Notes under the pieces: generated by a model
What the model was told of the DNA's origin: nothing
Seen by the model: the letters and a program-made list of their open reading frames with translations, nothing else
Database searches by the model: none
Assembly (NCBI GenBank): GCA_020632665.1
Contig: JACKFC010000017.1
Span: 1-64,000, forward strand
Length of the DNA: 64,000 bases
Direction: 5' to 3'
DNA from: Deltaproteobacteria bacterium
Lineage (GTDB): Bacteria; Myxococcota_A; UBA9042
Translations under genes and position numbers: made by a program
Shown here: positions 9,387-17,611 of the stretch, piece by piece
How the letters are laid out: each line of letters begins with the position of its first letter
How positions within the stretch are numbered: the first letter of the stretch is position 1

Positions 9387-10913
9387 CTACAGGGCGAAAT
9401 CCCAGCGCAGGCGGGCCATCGCCCGATCGTGGCGGTCCAGGCCTGCGAAGGGGCCGAACGCGTCCCCCGGCTGGTAGGTCACGTAACCGAGGCCGGCGTG
9501 CAGCCCATCCCGCAGCAGATAGCTGGCCTCGGCGCGGGCAAGCCAGCCGTATTGCGCCGTCTTGCCGAATGCCATCGCCACCGCGGTGAGCTCGAGCCGC
9601 TCGCGCAGCGCGCTGTGTTGCGCTCGCAGCACGGCGATCGGCGCGTCGACCGGGAAGAGCATGTCGGGGACAGACGAGAGGAGCGTCGTCTTGCCGACCT
9701 CCAGGCCCAGGGTGGTGTTGCTGATGCCACGCCAGGTGACGCCGATCATGGCGTCGACCGCGTCGCTGCGGGTGCTGCCGAGCACGGGGATCGTGGCGCT
9801 GCTGTCCAGCGTCGAGATCGGCCGGCCACGCTGCATCGCCAGCTCCCACTTCAACAGCACGCTGCCGACCGCCCAGGCGCCCGTGGTGCCGACGACGGCG
9901 TAGCGCAGGTGGTCGAGCGGGACGTCGATCCGCTCGCTGGTCGGCAGCGCGAACGCCGTCATGTCGAGGCCGCGGATCACGCCTTGTTGGTCCAGGACGC
10001 TGCCGGCGACCACGCCGAGGTCGATGCCCTCGCCGCGACGGACCCAGCGCAACAAGAACTGTTGGTTCTCCCACGCGAACGCGTCCTGCCGGTGGGCGTA
10101 GCGCAGCTCCTTGCCGGCGAGCAGCGCCGAAGCGTCGACGCCGAGTGGGCCGCTCGCCTCGTCCAGCGCCGCCGGCAGCGGCGAAAGCGGCCCCATCGGC
10201 GGGACGCGAAAGCCGAAGTGCGCCTCGTGGATCCACATCAGCTCGAGCCGGTGGTTGCGGCGGAAGTAGCCGATCCGGGTCGCGAGGACGGGCACGCGGA
10301 CGTCGACCAGGTCGGCGAGGCCGGGCTCGCGGAGGTCGCGCGGATTGCAGAGGTCGAGCGGGCTGAGCGCGTCGCCCTCGCCGAACGCCACGATCTGCCG
10401 GCCGACCGTCAGCTCCACCGGGCCAAGCGACGCCGCGACGTAGGTCTCGCGGATCTGCGTCAGCGTCTCGTAGGTGTCGAGCGTCGCCTCGTCATAGCTC
10501 GAACGCTCGACCAGGTAGGCGGCATCCCACTCGCCGTGCAGCGAGGCGAGGACGCGGACGCTGCTCCATTTGTAGCCGAACGAAAGGTCGAGGCTCTGCC
10601 GGGCCTTGGCGAAGGGGTTGTCGCCGAAGCGCTCGGTCCAGAGTGCCTCTTCGCTGCGGACGATCCCGGTCAGGGCCCAGCGCTTCGGCGGTGGCGGTGG
10701 CGGGGCAGCCTGGGGCGTGGTCGCCGCAGGTTCGGGTCCGAAGTCGAAATCCGCGTCGGAGCCGCCTTCGTCCTCCGCGTCCGGCGCCTCGGCTTCGGTC
10801 ACCGCGGCAGGCAGGGGGGCAGCCCGTGCTGTGGGCGCCCCGGCCAGCCAGGCCCAGGCGCAGACCGTCAGCGTGATGCCCGGCGCAGCCCCGAGCCGCG
10901 GCCAGCGGCGCAC
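9387..10913 (-). CDS. DUF1302-like outer membrane beta-barrel protein
   Basis: A 508-residue protein, exported by an N-terminal signal peptide (about 1-31, ending A-R-A). A Pro/Ala/Asp-rich linker (32-77) precedes a long beta-rich region of alternating aromatic and polar strands that ends ...RLRWDFAL, with a terminal aromatic pattern typical of outer membrane barrels. It matches the kind of barrel that accompanies MMPL/RND permease plus LolA-like gene pairs. The start is GTG at 10913, one base after the stop of the LolA-like gene, which indicates translational coupling. It is probably the outer membrane part of a lipid or hydrophobic-compound export route; the substrate is unknown. Confidence 0.75.
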   Translation of the reverse strand: MRRWPRLGAAPGITLTVCAWAWLAGAPTARAAPLPAAVTEAEAPDAEDEGGSDADFDFGPEPAATTPQAAPPPPPPKRWALTGIVRSEEALWTERFGDNPFAKARQSLDLSFGYKWSSVRVLASLHGEWDAAYLVERSSYDEATLDTYETLTQIRETYVAASLGPVELTVGRQIVAFGEGDALSPLDLCNPRDLREPGLADLVDVRVPVLATRIGYFRRNHRLELMWIHEAHFGFRVPPMGPLSPLPAALDEASGPLGVDASALLAGKELRYAHRQDAFAWENQQFLLRWVRRGEGIDLGVVAGSVLDQQGVIRGLDMTAFALPTSERIDVPLDHLRYAVVGTTGAWAVGSVLLKWELAMQRGRPISTLDSSATIPVLGSTRSDAVDAMIGVTWRGISNTTLGLEVGKTTLLSSVPDMLFPVDAPIAVLRAQHSALRERLELTAVAMAFGKTAQYGWLARAEASYLLRDGLHAGLGYVTYQPGDAFGPFAGLDRHDRAMARLRWDFAL

Positions 10914-10914
10914 C

Positions 10915-11751
10915 TCAGAGACCTTGCTCGAGCCGTCGCTGGGTGAAGTCCGACGCCTTGACCGAGCCGTCGTTGAGCTTCACCGAGAGGAAGTCGAGTA
11001 CGGTCGTCGACTCGACCTCCTTGCCGCGCACGGTCCGCACGGCCATCCGATGCGGCACCCAGATCCCGTCGATCTGCTTGATCTTGTCGGATTTCAGCAG
11101 CTTGATCTTCTTGCCCTCGGCGACCCAGATCTTCGACTGCAGCGGCAGCAGCTTGCTTTTGCTGACCCAGACCAGCGACTTCACGTAGCCGGTCTCGCGC
11201 TTCTCCTTCTCGGACTTCGGTCGCGCCTCGATCAGCCAGCAATCCTCACCGCCGACCGGGGCCGACGGCTTGCTCACCTTGTACTCGTAATCCTTCGGAT
11301 CCTTCTTCGTCATGTCGGCGTAGGAGAAGTCCGAGCCCATGAACGCGCCGGATTTGTCGGCGCTCGAGATGCGCGTCGATTTGTGCAGGCTCGGTAGGTA
11401 GAGCCATTGGTCGTCGTCCTTGCCGCCGTCGTCGTAATCCATCGTCAGCAGGGCGGTATTGCGCACGTCGGCGGGGCTCTCGAAGATCATCAGCTGCTTG
11501 CGACCGCCCGGCACCTTCATCGAGCGCGACTGCACCACGCGAACCCGCTCACGGCCGGCGCTGTCGCGGATGGTCATCTGCATGCGCGCGACCATCTTGT
11601 CGCCGCTGTCACGGCCCTCGACGGCGGCCATGATCTTCGCGGCGTCGGTCTCGGTCGGCTCGATCGCGGTGGCGGTGGTCGGTGCGGCGAGCAAGGTCGC
11701 GGCGAGGCCGAGCGCTGCACGCGCGCCCAGGGTGCGGAATCGGGTCTTCAT
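10915..11751 (-). CDS. Outer membrane lipoprotein-sorting protein (LolA-like)
   Basis: A 278-residue periplasmic protein with a signal peptide (about 1-29, cleaved after ATA). The body has the LolA/LolB-like half-barrel pattern seen in 'outer membrane lipoprotein-sorting' family proteins: a basic R-S-R-S-M-K strand, a DDQWLYLPSL segment and a GSDFSYADM segment. Family members usually sit between an MMPL/RND permease and a DUF1302-like barrel, as here, and are thought to carry lipid-like cargo across the periplasm. Its ATG overlaps the permease stop codon (ATGA at 11751-11748), so the two are translationally coupled. Confidence 0.9.
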   Translation of the reverse strand: MKTRFRTLGARAALGLAATLLAAPTTATAIEPTETDAAKIMAAVEGRDSGDKMVARMQMTIRDSAGRERVRVVQSRSMKVPGGRKQLMIFESPADVRNTALLTMDYDDGGKDDDQWLYLPSLHKSTRISSADKSGAFMGSDFSYADMTKKDPKDYEYKVSKPSAPVGGEDCWLIEARPKSEKEKRETGYVKSLVWVSKSKLLPLQSKIWVAEGKKIKLLKSDKIKQIDGIWVPHRMAVRTVRGKEVESTTVLDFLSVKLNDGSVKASDFTQRRLEQGL

Positions 11752-14492
11752 CGGGATGCCTCCTTGCGGTCGCGGTACGTCCAGCGCAGCAGCGCCGGGG
11801 CAAAGATCAGGTCGATGACCAAGGCCATGACCACCGTCAGCGCAACCAGCACGCCGAAACGTGCCAGGTTCTCCATCTGCGCCGATACGTAGACGCAGAA
11901 CCCCATCGCGAGAATCACGCTGGTCGAGAACATCGCGCGGCCGCTGTGGTGGAAGGTGTAGCGGATCGACTCTTCGACATCGCCCGACTGCAGGTAGCGC
12001 GCCTGGAAGTGGTGCAGGAAGTGGATCGTATCGTCGACCGCGATGCCGATGGCGATGCTGGCGATCAGCAGGTTCGACATGTCGATCGGCACCCGGAAGA
12101 CGCCCATGATCCCCATGATCATCGCGATCGGCAGTAGGTTCGGCACCATCGCGATGAGCCCGAGGCGCAGGTTGCGCAGCATCAGCACCATCATCACGGT
12201 GATGATCACAAAGGCGACCATGAAGCTGCGGATCAGGTCGGCGATGATCGAGCTGACGATATTGAAGAGGCTGTAGACCGCGCCGGTCTTCTCGACCTTG
12301 GCGCGATCGCCGATATGGCGCGCGATCCCCGCCGTCAGGTGCTCGGTGAAGGGGCCATAGGAGGTCGCGTCGACCCAGCGCACCCGGATCGTGACCTGGG
12401 TCTTGCGCAAGTCGTTGGTCGCGAGCCGGCGGAGCTGGTCGGGGCCGGCGTTCTCGAAGAGGAAGAGCAGGTCCGAGAGTCCACGCTCGGACTCCGGCAA
12501 GCGGTAGTAGCCCGGGTCGCCGTCGTGCAGGGCGCGGTTGGTCTCCTTCACCACGTCGATCAGGCTGATCGCGTTGCCGACCAGCTGGATCTCCGTGCCC
12601 GGGTAGCGGTATTCGCGGACGTGTTCGAGCAGCTTCTCGAGCCCCTGCATCAGCTGCAGATCTTTGATCGTGCGCCCGTCCTTGGCCTCGATCAGCAGCT
12701 GTACGTTGGCCGTCCCGCCGACGTGCTCGTCGATCAGGTCGAACGCCGGGCGCACCGGGAACGACGGCGGAATCCAGGAGAGCGGGTTGTGGTAGACGCG
12801 CAGCCCCGACATCCCGGCGACCGCGGCGATGGCCAGCACCACGCCCAAGGCCAAGGTCCGGACCCGTCGCGGCGCGCCACGCAGCCCACCAGAGGGTGCC
12901 CCCGCGTCGGCCGAGAAGAGCCGCGCCTTGTCCAACATCCGATCCAGCGCAGCGCCGCCACCGGCCGCGGTCGCGCCGAGCAGGCTCTTGCGGTTGAAGG
13001 TCAGGAAGGCAGGCAGGAAGACGACCGAGTGCACCAGCGCCACGACGACGCCGAAGGCGCCTGCGGTGCCCATCTCGCCGATCGCGTCGACCGTGGCGAA
13101 GCGGAACGAGAGCAGGCCGACCATCGTCGTCAGCGTGGTGAAGAGCACCGGCACGCCCGTGGTCGAGATGGCGTAGACGATCGCGTCGTCGTTGCTGTGG
13201 CCGCGGCGGCGCGCGTCGCGGTAGACCGATTGGATGTGGACCGAATCGCCGATCCCGACGCAGACCAGGAAGGCGGGCAGGATGTTCGAGAGCATCGTCA
13301 TCGACCAGCCGACCGCGGCCATCAGGCCGAAGGTCCAGATCGCAGCCTGCCCGACGACCAGCAGCGGCCCGACGATCCCCATCGGATGGCGGAAGAGGAA
13401 CGCCAGCGCCGAGAGCATCGCGATCACGGCGACGACGCCGGTGCGCCGCAGGTCGCCGAGGATGATGTCGTTGATCGCGGCGCCGAGCGCGGGCGGGCCG
13501 GCGACGTGCGGCTCGAACCCTGGGGCGCGGTGCCGCTCGCAGATCTCCATCACCTTCCAATAGACCCGCGACGAATCGTCTTCGCTCATGAAGGCGGTGC
13601 GCATCGTGATGACGGAGTGCTTGCCCGCCGCGCCGACGACCTGACCGACCAGCGTCGGCTCGGCCAGGATCGCGTCGCGCAGCGCCGGCAACGCGCTCGC
13701 TTCCGGCAGCGGCTCGAGCCAGCCGCCGATGCGGATGCCGTCGCCGACGGCTTGGGTCCGGCGCACGTTGAGGATGCTGGTGATCTCGTCGACGATCGTA
13801 CCGCCGGCTTCGTCACCCCAGCCGAGGTCCTCGCCTTCCTCGCCGAAGCTGCCCCAAGCGACCTTGCCGCTGCCGTCGCCGCCGCCGGGGCCGGGGTCTG
13901 CCGAAGCGGTCGGCGTGGCCTCGCCGGCTTCCCCTCCCGCTGCCGCGCCCTCGGTGGCGAAATCGGCGAAGGGGTCGTCCGCGGCGGCTGCCGGCGAGCC
14001 GGCGTCTGCGGGCGGGTTGGCCTGCGCAGAAGCCGGCGCGGTCGGCGCGCGCATCGGGTTGGCCTTTCGCTCCGGCACGATCGGCGCGTGGCCGGAGACG
14101 GCGGGCTCTCGTCGCGCCTTGCGTTGGCCGAGGCTCGGAATCTCCATGTCGAGCGTCGCCAGCTCGTCGTGCAGCTTGCGCAGCCGCTCCAGGTAGGGGC
14201 CAGAGAAGACGTCGCCCTCGACCATCACCAGGAAGAAGTCGTCGCGGCCGAAGTCATCGCGAAATCGCTCGAGGATCTCGCGTGCATCCGAGGCGCTCGA
14301 GGTGAACGCTTCGACCGAGTTGTCCATCTGCAGCCGGGTCGCGGCGAGGGTCGCGAAGCCGCCGGTGCAGGCCAGCGTCAGCAGGAGCGCGAGCCACGGA
14401 TGGCGCACGGTCCAGCGTGCCAGGGCCTCGAAGAAGGGATTCTTCGGATCGTCGCCGTGGGTGATCGGCGTCTCGTCGTGCTCGGTCGCCAC
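11748..14492 (-). CDS. MMPL/RND-family efflux permease
   Basis: A 914-residue inner membrane permease with the RND duplicated plan: TM1 (about 31-52), a large periplasmic loop, a block of five helices, then a second TM, loop and five helices near the C-terminus. It has no SecDF or AcrB features and resembles MMPL/hopanoid-type exporters. An unusual feature is a low-complexity Ala/Gly/Pro/Asp-rich stretch of about 110 residues (about 121-231) inserted in the first periplasmic loop. It is first in the three-gene operon with the LolA-like carrier and the barrel. The 166-base region 14493-14658 separates it from the divergent dksA-like gene and must contain its promoter. Confidence 0.9.
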   Translation of the reverse strand: MATEHDETPITHGDDPKNPFFEALARWTVRHPWLALLLTLACTGGFATLAATRLQMDNSVEAFTSSASDAREILERFRDDFGRDDFFLVMVEGDVFSGPYLERLRKLHDELATLDMEIPSLGQRKARREPAVSGHAPIVPERKANPMRAPTAPASAQANPPADAGSPAAAADDPFADFATEGAAAGGEAGEATPTASADPGPGGGDGSGKVAWGSFGEEGEDLGWGDEAGGTIVDEITSILNVRRTQAVGDGIRIGGWLEPLPEASALPALRDAILAEPTLVGQVVGAAGKHSVITMRTAFMSEDDSSRVYWKVMEICERHRAPGFEPHVAGPPALGAAINDIILGDLRRTGVVAVIAMLSALAFLFRHPMGIVGPLLVVGQAAIWTFGLMAAVGWSMTMLSNILPAFLVCVGIGDSVHIQSVYRDARRRGHSNDDAIVYAISTTGVPVLFTTLTTMVGLLSFRFATVDAIGEMGTAGAFGVVVALVHSVVFLPAFLTFNRKSLLGATAAGGGAALDRMLDKARLFSADAGAPSGGLRGAPRRVRTLALGVVLAIAAVAGMSGLRVYHNPLSWIPPSFPVRPAFDLIDEHVGGTANVQLLIEAKDGRTIKDLQLMQGLEKLLEHVREYRYPGTEIQLVGNAISLIDVVKETNRALHDGDPGYYRLPESERGLSDLLFLFENAGPDQLRRLATNDLRKTQVTIRVRWVDATSYGPFTEHLTAGIARHIGDRAKVEKTGAVYSLFNIVSSIIADLIRSFMVAFVIITVMMVLMLRNLRLGLIAMVPNLLPIAMIMGIMGVFRVPIDMSNLLIASIAIGIAVDDTIHFLHHFQARYLQSGDVEESIRYTFHHSGRAMFSTSVILAMGFCVYVSAQMENLARFGVLVALTVVMALVIDLIFAPALLRWTYRDRKEASR

Positions 14493-14658
14493 GTCCGCGC
14501 TCCGGCTGCGGAAAGGCCGCAGGCGGCCGCGATCATGACGCCGCAGTCGCGCGCTGGCAAGCGACGCAGCGCGTCATCGATCGTCGAGCGGCGTCGCGTC
14601 GCGCCACACGTCGTGGCATCGTGGCGAGGTCGGAGGCCGAATCGGCCAGGAGGGCGCA

Positions 14659-14994
14659 ATGCAGCAGCAAGAGCAGGCGAGGCTGGAACGCCGCCGCCGT
14701 GACCTGATGCGCAAAGGGATGGCGGTCAACCAGGCCCTCGTCACGCTCAAGGCCAACCAGAACGCCAAGCTGCTCGACCTCAAGCTGCCGCACGAACGCA
14801 AGCCCGGGATGACCAAGGAAGAGAAGCTGCGCCGCTTCCTCGACCAGATCATCCGCGCCCAGCGCAGCCTCGGCACCGACGCCTACGGCATCTGCGTCGA
14901 TTGCCAGCAGCCCTTGCCCCAGGCGGCGCTCGACGACACGCCTTGGCTCGAGCAATGCGACGGCTGCGCCGCGAAGGAATCGACAGACTTCTAG
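14659..14994 (+). CDS. TraR/DksA-family zinc finger protein
   Basis: An 111-residue protein. The N-terminal half is a charged coiled coil (about 1-72). The C-terminal zinc finger is C79-x2-C82-x17-C100-x2-C103, the DksA spacing. Family members bind the RNA polymerase secondary channel and modulate transcription with ppGpp. The acidic coiled-coil tip residues of classical DksA (DxxDxA) are not evident, so it may be a DksA/TraR relative rather than the housekeeping DksA. It overlaps the 3' end of the convergent mscS gene by a few bases. Confidence 0.85.
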   Translation: MQQQEQARLERRRRDLMRKGMAVNQALVTLKANQNAKLLDLKLPHERKPGMTKEEKLRRFLDQIIRAQRSLGTDAYGICVDCQQPLPQAALDDTPWLEQCDGCAAKESTDF

Positions 14995-16067
14995 CGCTGC
15001 TGAACGTGAAAGAGCGTTTGGCTCGGGTAGGCGAACGAGAGCCCCTCGCGGTCGAAGCGATCCTTGATCGCGAGGTTGACCGCGTCGCGCACGTCGAGCT
15101 GCTGGTCGTAGTCGGTGACGAAATAGCAGACCCGTATGTCGAGGCTGTACGCGCCGAAGCCGAGGAAATGGACCCGGACGTCGTCGTGGGTGCCCTCGGT
15201 GTCGCGCACGATCTCGGCCAGCAGGGCCTTGGCGCGCTCGAGCTGGGCCGCGGTCGTCTGGTAGACGAGCCCGATATCGAATTCGACCGTCAGCCCGTTG
15301 ACGACCGAGAGGTTCTCGATCGGCTGCTCGGCGAGCTGCTTGTTCGGCAGCACCACCCGGACGCCACTCGCGGTGACGACCTTGGTCGAGCGCATGCCGA
15401 TCTCCGCGACGCGACCCGCGACGCTGCCGACGCGGACAAACTGGCCGCGGGCGAAGGGCTGGTCGGTGAGGATCTGCACGCTGCCGAGGACGTTGCCGAG
15501 CGTCTCCTGCGCGGCGAGGGCGACAGCCAAGCCGCCGATGCCGAGGCCCGTGACCAACGAGACGACATCGAAGCCGACCGCCTTCAGCCCGGTGATGGCG
15601 AAGAGCAGCACGACGAGCGCCTTGCTGGCCTTGCGCCCGAGCTCGGCGAGGCCGTGCTCCGACCCCGGGCGGGTCCGCTGCAGCCAGGGTTCGAGGCCCT
15701 TCTGGAAGCCGATATCGACCGCGCGCAGCACGATCAGCGCCAGCAGCAGGTCGAAGGCGAGCAGCACGCCGGCCTCGCCGACCCGCCGCACGCCCGCGGG
15801 CATCTGCACCGTGTGCAGCGCCAACTCGATGAACGGCAGCACGACCATCGCCGCCAGCGGCCCGGTGGCGCCGTCGGCGATGGCGTCGTCCAAGGTCGTG
15901 TCGCTGAGCCGCGTGAGTCGGCCAACGACCCGTCGCAGCAGCGTGCGCGAGACGCGGCCGAGCACCGCACCGAGCAAGATCAGCGCGAGCGCGACCAACC
16001 AATCGTGGACCGAGCTGCCGGCAAATTGCGCGCGCCCGATCTCTTCCAACCACGCGATCCCGTTCAC
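14991..16067 (-). CDS. MscS-family mechanosensitive ion channel
   Basis: A 358-residue inner membrane channel that opens under membrane tension. An N-terminal set of three or four hydrophobic segments precedes the pore helix and beta domain, seen as GLGIGGLAVALAAQE.LGN followed by VLPNKQL and I.N.S. The start is GTG at 16067 with GGAGG 4 bases upstream. It overlaps the stop of the radical SAM gene (GTGA), so it is translated together with the proposed peptide-maturation operon. Whether this is functional linkage or chance operon packing cannot be told. Confidence 0.92.
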   Translation of the reverse strand: MNGIAWLEEIGRAQFAGSSVHDWLVALALILLGAVLGRVSRTLLRRVVGRLTRLSDTTLDDAIADGATGPLAAMVVLPFIELALHTVQMPAGVRRVGEAGVLLAFDLLLALIVLRAVDIGFQKGLEPWLQRTRPGSEHGLAELGRKASKALVVLLFAITGLKAVGFDVVSLVTGLGIGGLAVALAAQETLGNVLGSVQILTDQPFARGQFVRVGSVAGRVAEIGMRSTKVVTASGVRVVLPNKQLAEQPIENLSVVNGLTVEFDIGLVYQTTAAQLERAKALLAEIVRDTEGTHDDVRVHFLGFGAYSLDIRVCYFVTDYDQQLDVRDAVNLAIKDRFDREGLSFAYPSQTLFHVQQR

Positions 16068-17611
16068 GCCGCCTCCGCCTGCCGAATCTCCGTGCCACGG
16101 TGCCGGGCTTGTCCCCAGAGCTCGAGCGCCGCGATCCCGATGATGCGCGGGATGACCGCCCGGAAGACTTCGCAATAGGGCGAGCGGCCGTCGATGTGTC
16201 CGTCGCGCCGGGCGAGCAGCAGCGGGCAACCGGCGGCGCAGCTCTGCTGGTGTCGACACGCGTTGCAGGCGGCGTTGCCAGCCGTCCGCTCGAAGCTGCC
16301 GAAAGGTCGATGTTGCCGGCCCTGCTCGACGATCGAGCGGTCCCCGCGCAGGGCGACGCGATCTTCGGGGTGGTGCAGCGCCGCCTGGCACGGGCTGATG
16401 TGGCCGTCTTGGCCGATCGCCGCGTAGCTCGAGCCGGCGCCGCAGGCCTTGCGGATCGGCCGGAACGGCGAGAGGTCGCAGAAGCGGTGCGTGGCGCGGA
16501 ACGACGGCAGCGGCGCGCGGCCGGCGTCGACCGCTGCGGCGACCGAGGCCTCGATGTGGTCGTAGCAGGTCATCATCACACCGCGGACGCGCTGCAACGC
16601 CTCGCCAGCGAGGACCCCGTCGGCGTCGTAGGGCGCGTCCGGCGCGGCTCGTAGCCGACGCTGCGCGCCGTGGCGGTCGTCGAGCGTACCGGCGCCCCAC
16701 TCGAGGTCGCGCACCAGGCTGATCCGAAAACCGAGCTGGCGCTGCAGCAGCCACGAGACCAGCTCCGGCAGTCCGGCGAGGTTGGAGTCGCCGGCCGTCA
16801 CCAGGACGTAAGGGCGGATGCCGGCCTGTTGCCAGCGATCCAGACCGCGGCGCAGGTGATCGGCGCTGCCTCGCCCCGCTCGCGTCGGGCGCATCGCGTC
16901 TTGGACCGCGCCGAGCCCGTCGATCGAGATCGAGACGCCGAGCCCCTCGTCACGCACCCACGCCGGCGCGTCTTCGGGGACCACCGTGCCGTTGGTGAGG
17001 ATGGCGGCGCTGTAGCGGACGCCGTTGCGGGCGCAGCGCGCGGTCGCCTCTTCGTGGAAGGCCCGCAGCGCGCGGTAGCGCAACATCGGCTCGCCACCGG
17101 CGTAGCGCACGTGGACGCGGTCGACATGCCCAGCCGCCGCGGCCATCTCGATGGCGCCCAGCGCCCGCTCGGCGACCGCCGCGTCGAGGTGTTGCGGGCC
17201 CTTGCCGATGTAGCAGTACGGGCAATCGAGGTTGCAGTCGTTGGTGACGTGCAGCCAGAGGTCGAAGACGCGCTCGGGCGGGCGCGTCGGGCCGGCGGCC
17301 GTCGTCGCCGCCAGCGCCGCGACGACGGCCCCGGACTCGCGTGGGGTCCGCAGCAGGCCATTGCGGAGCAGGAGCGGCGCCTCTGCGAGCAGGCGGTCAC
17401 GTCCGAGATCGGTCTGCGCCAAGCCGGCGGAGATCTCGCCCAGCGTGCGGCCGTCGGCGCAGTCGAGGACCGCCGCGGCGCCCTTGGAGAGGAGCACCAG
17501 CGCGTCGGCCACGCCGGGGTTGTGGACCCAACGCTGGCCACGGACCACGCCGTGGAGCAGCCGATCGGCGCGCCAGACGGGCAGGGCAGCGAGCGCGCCC
17601 GCGTCGTGCAT
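16064..17611 (-). CDS. Radical SAM/SPASM maturase with RRE (PqqD-like) N-terminus
   Basis: A 515-residue enzyme. Residues 1-95 look like a winged-helix RiPP recognition element (VLD..DGRTLGEI, then ..LL.NGLL). The radical SAM core carries C126-x3-C130-x2-C133 (CNLDCPYC) for the SAM-binding 4Fe-4S cluster and a GGEPMLR segment. The C-terminal SPASM region shows CGAGSS, a DG.ISPC segment, CNAC, and CAAGCP with a final YC, enough for auxiliary clusters. Known relatives install thioether or other radical cross-links in peptides or oxidise sulfatases. Its ATG shares one base with the stop of the Cys-repeat gene (TGATG), so that protein is the obvious substrate candidate. The start is chosen by this overlap; the extension upstream is an out-of-frame reading of the Cys repeat. 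Confidence 0.9.
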   Translation of the reverse strand: MHDAGALAALPVWRADRLLHGVVRGQRWVHNPGVADALVLLSKGAAAVLDCADGRTLGEISAGLAQTDLGRDRLLAEAPLLLRNGLLRTPRESGAVVAALAATTAAGPTRPPERVFDLWLHVTNDCNLDCPYCYIGKGPQHLDAAVAERALGAIEMAAAAGHVDRVHVRYAGGEPMLRYRALRAFHEEATARCARNGVRYSAAILTNGTVVPEDAPAWVRDEGLGVSISIDGLGAVQDAMRPTRAGRGSADHLRRGLDRWQQAGIRPYVLVTAGDSNLAGLPELVSWLLQRQLGFRISLVRDLEWGAGTLDDRHGAQRRLRAAPDAPYDADGVLAGEALQRVRGVMMTCYDHIEASVAAAVDAGRAPLPSFRATHRFCDLSPFRPIRKACGAGSSYAAIGQDGHISPCQAALHHPEDRVALRGDRSIVEQGRQHRPFGSFERTAGNAACNACRHQQSCAAGCPLLLARRDGHIDGRSPYCEVFRAVIPRIIGIAALELWGQARHRGTEIRQAEAA

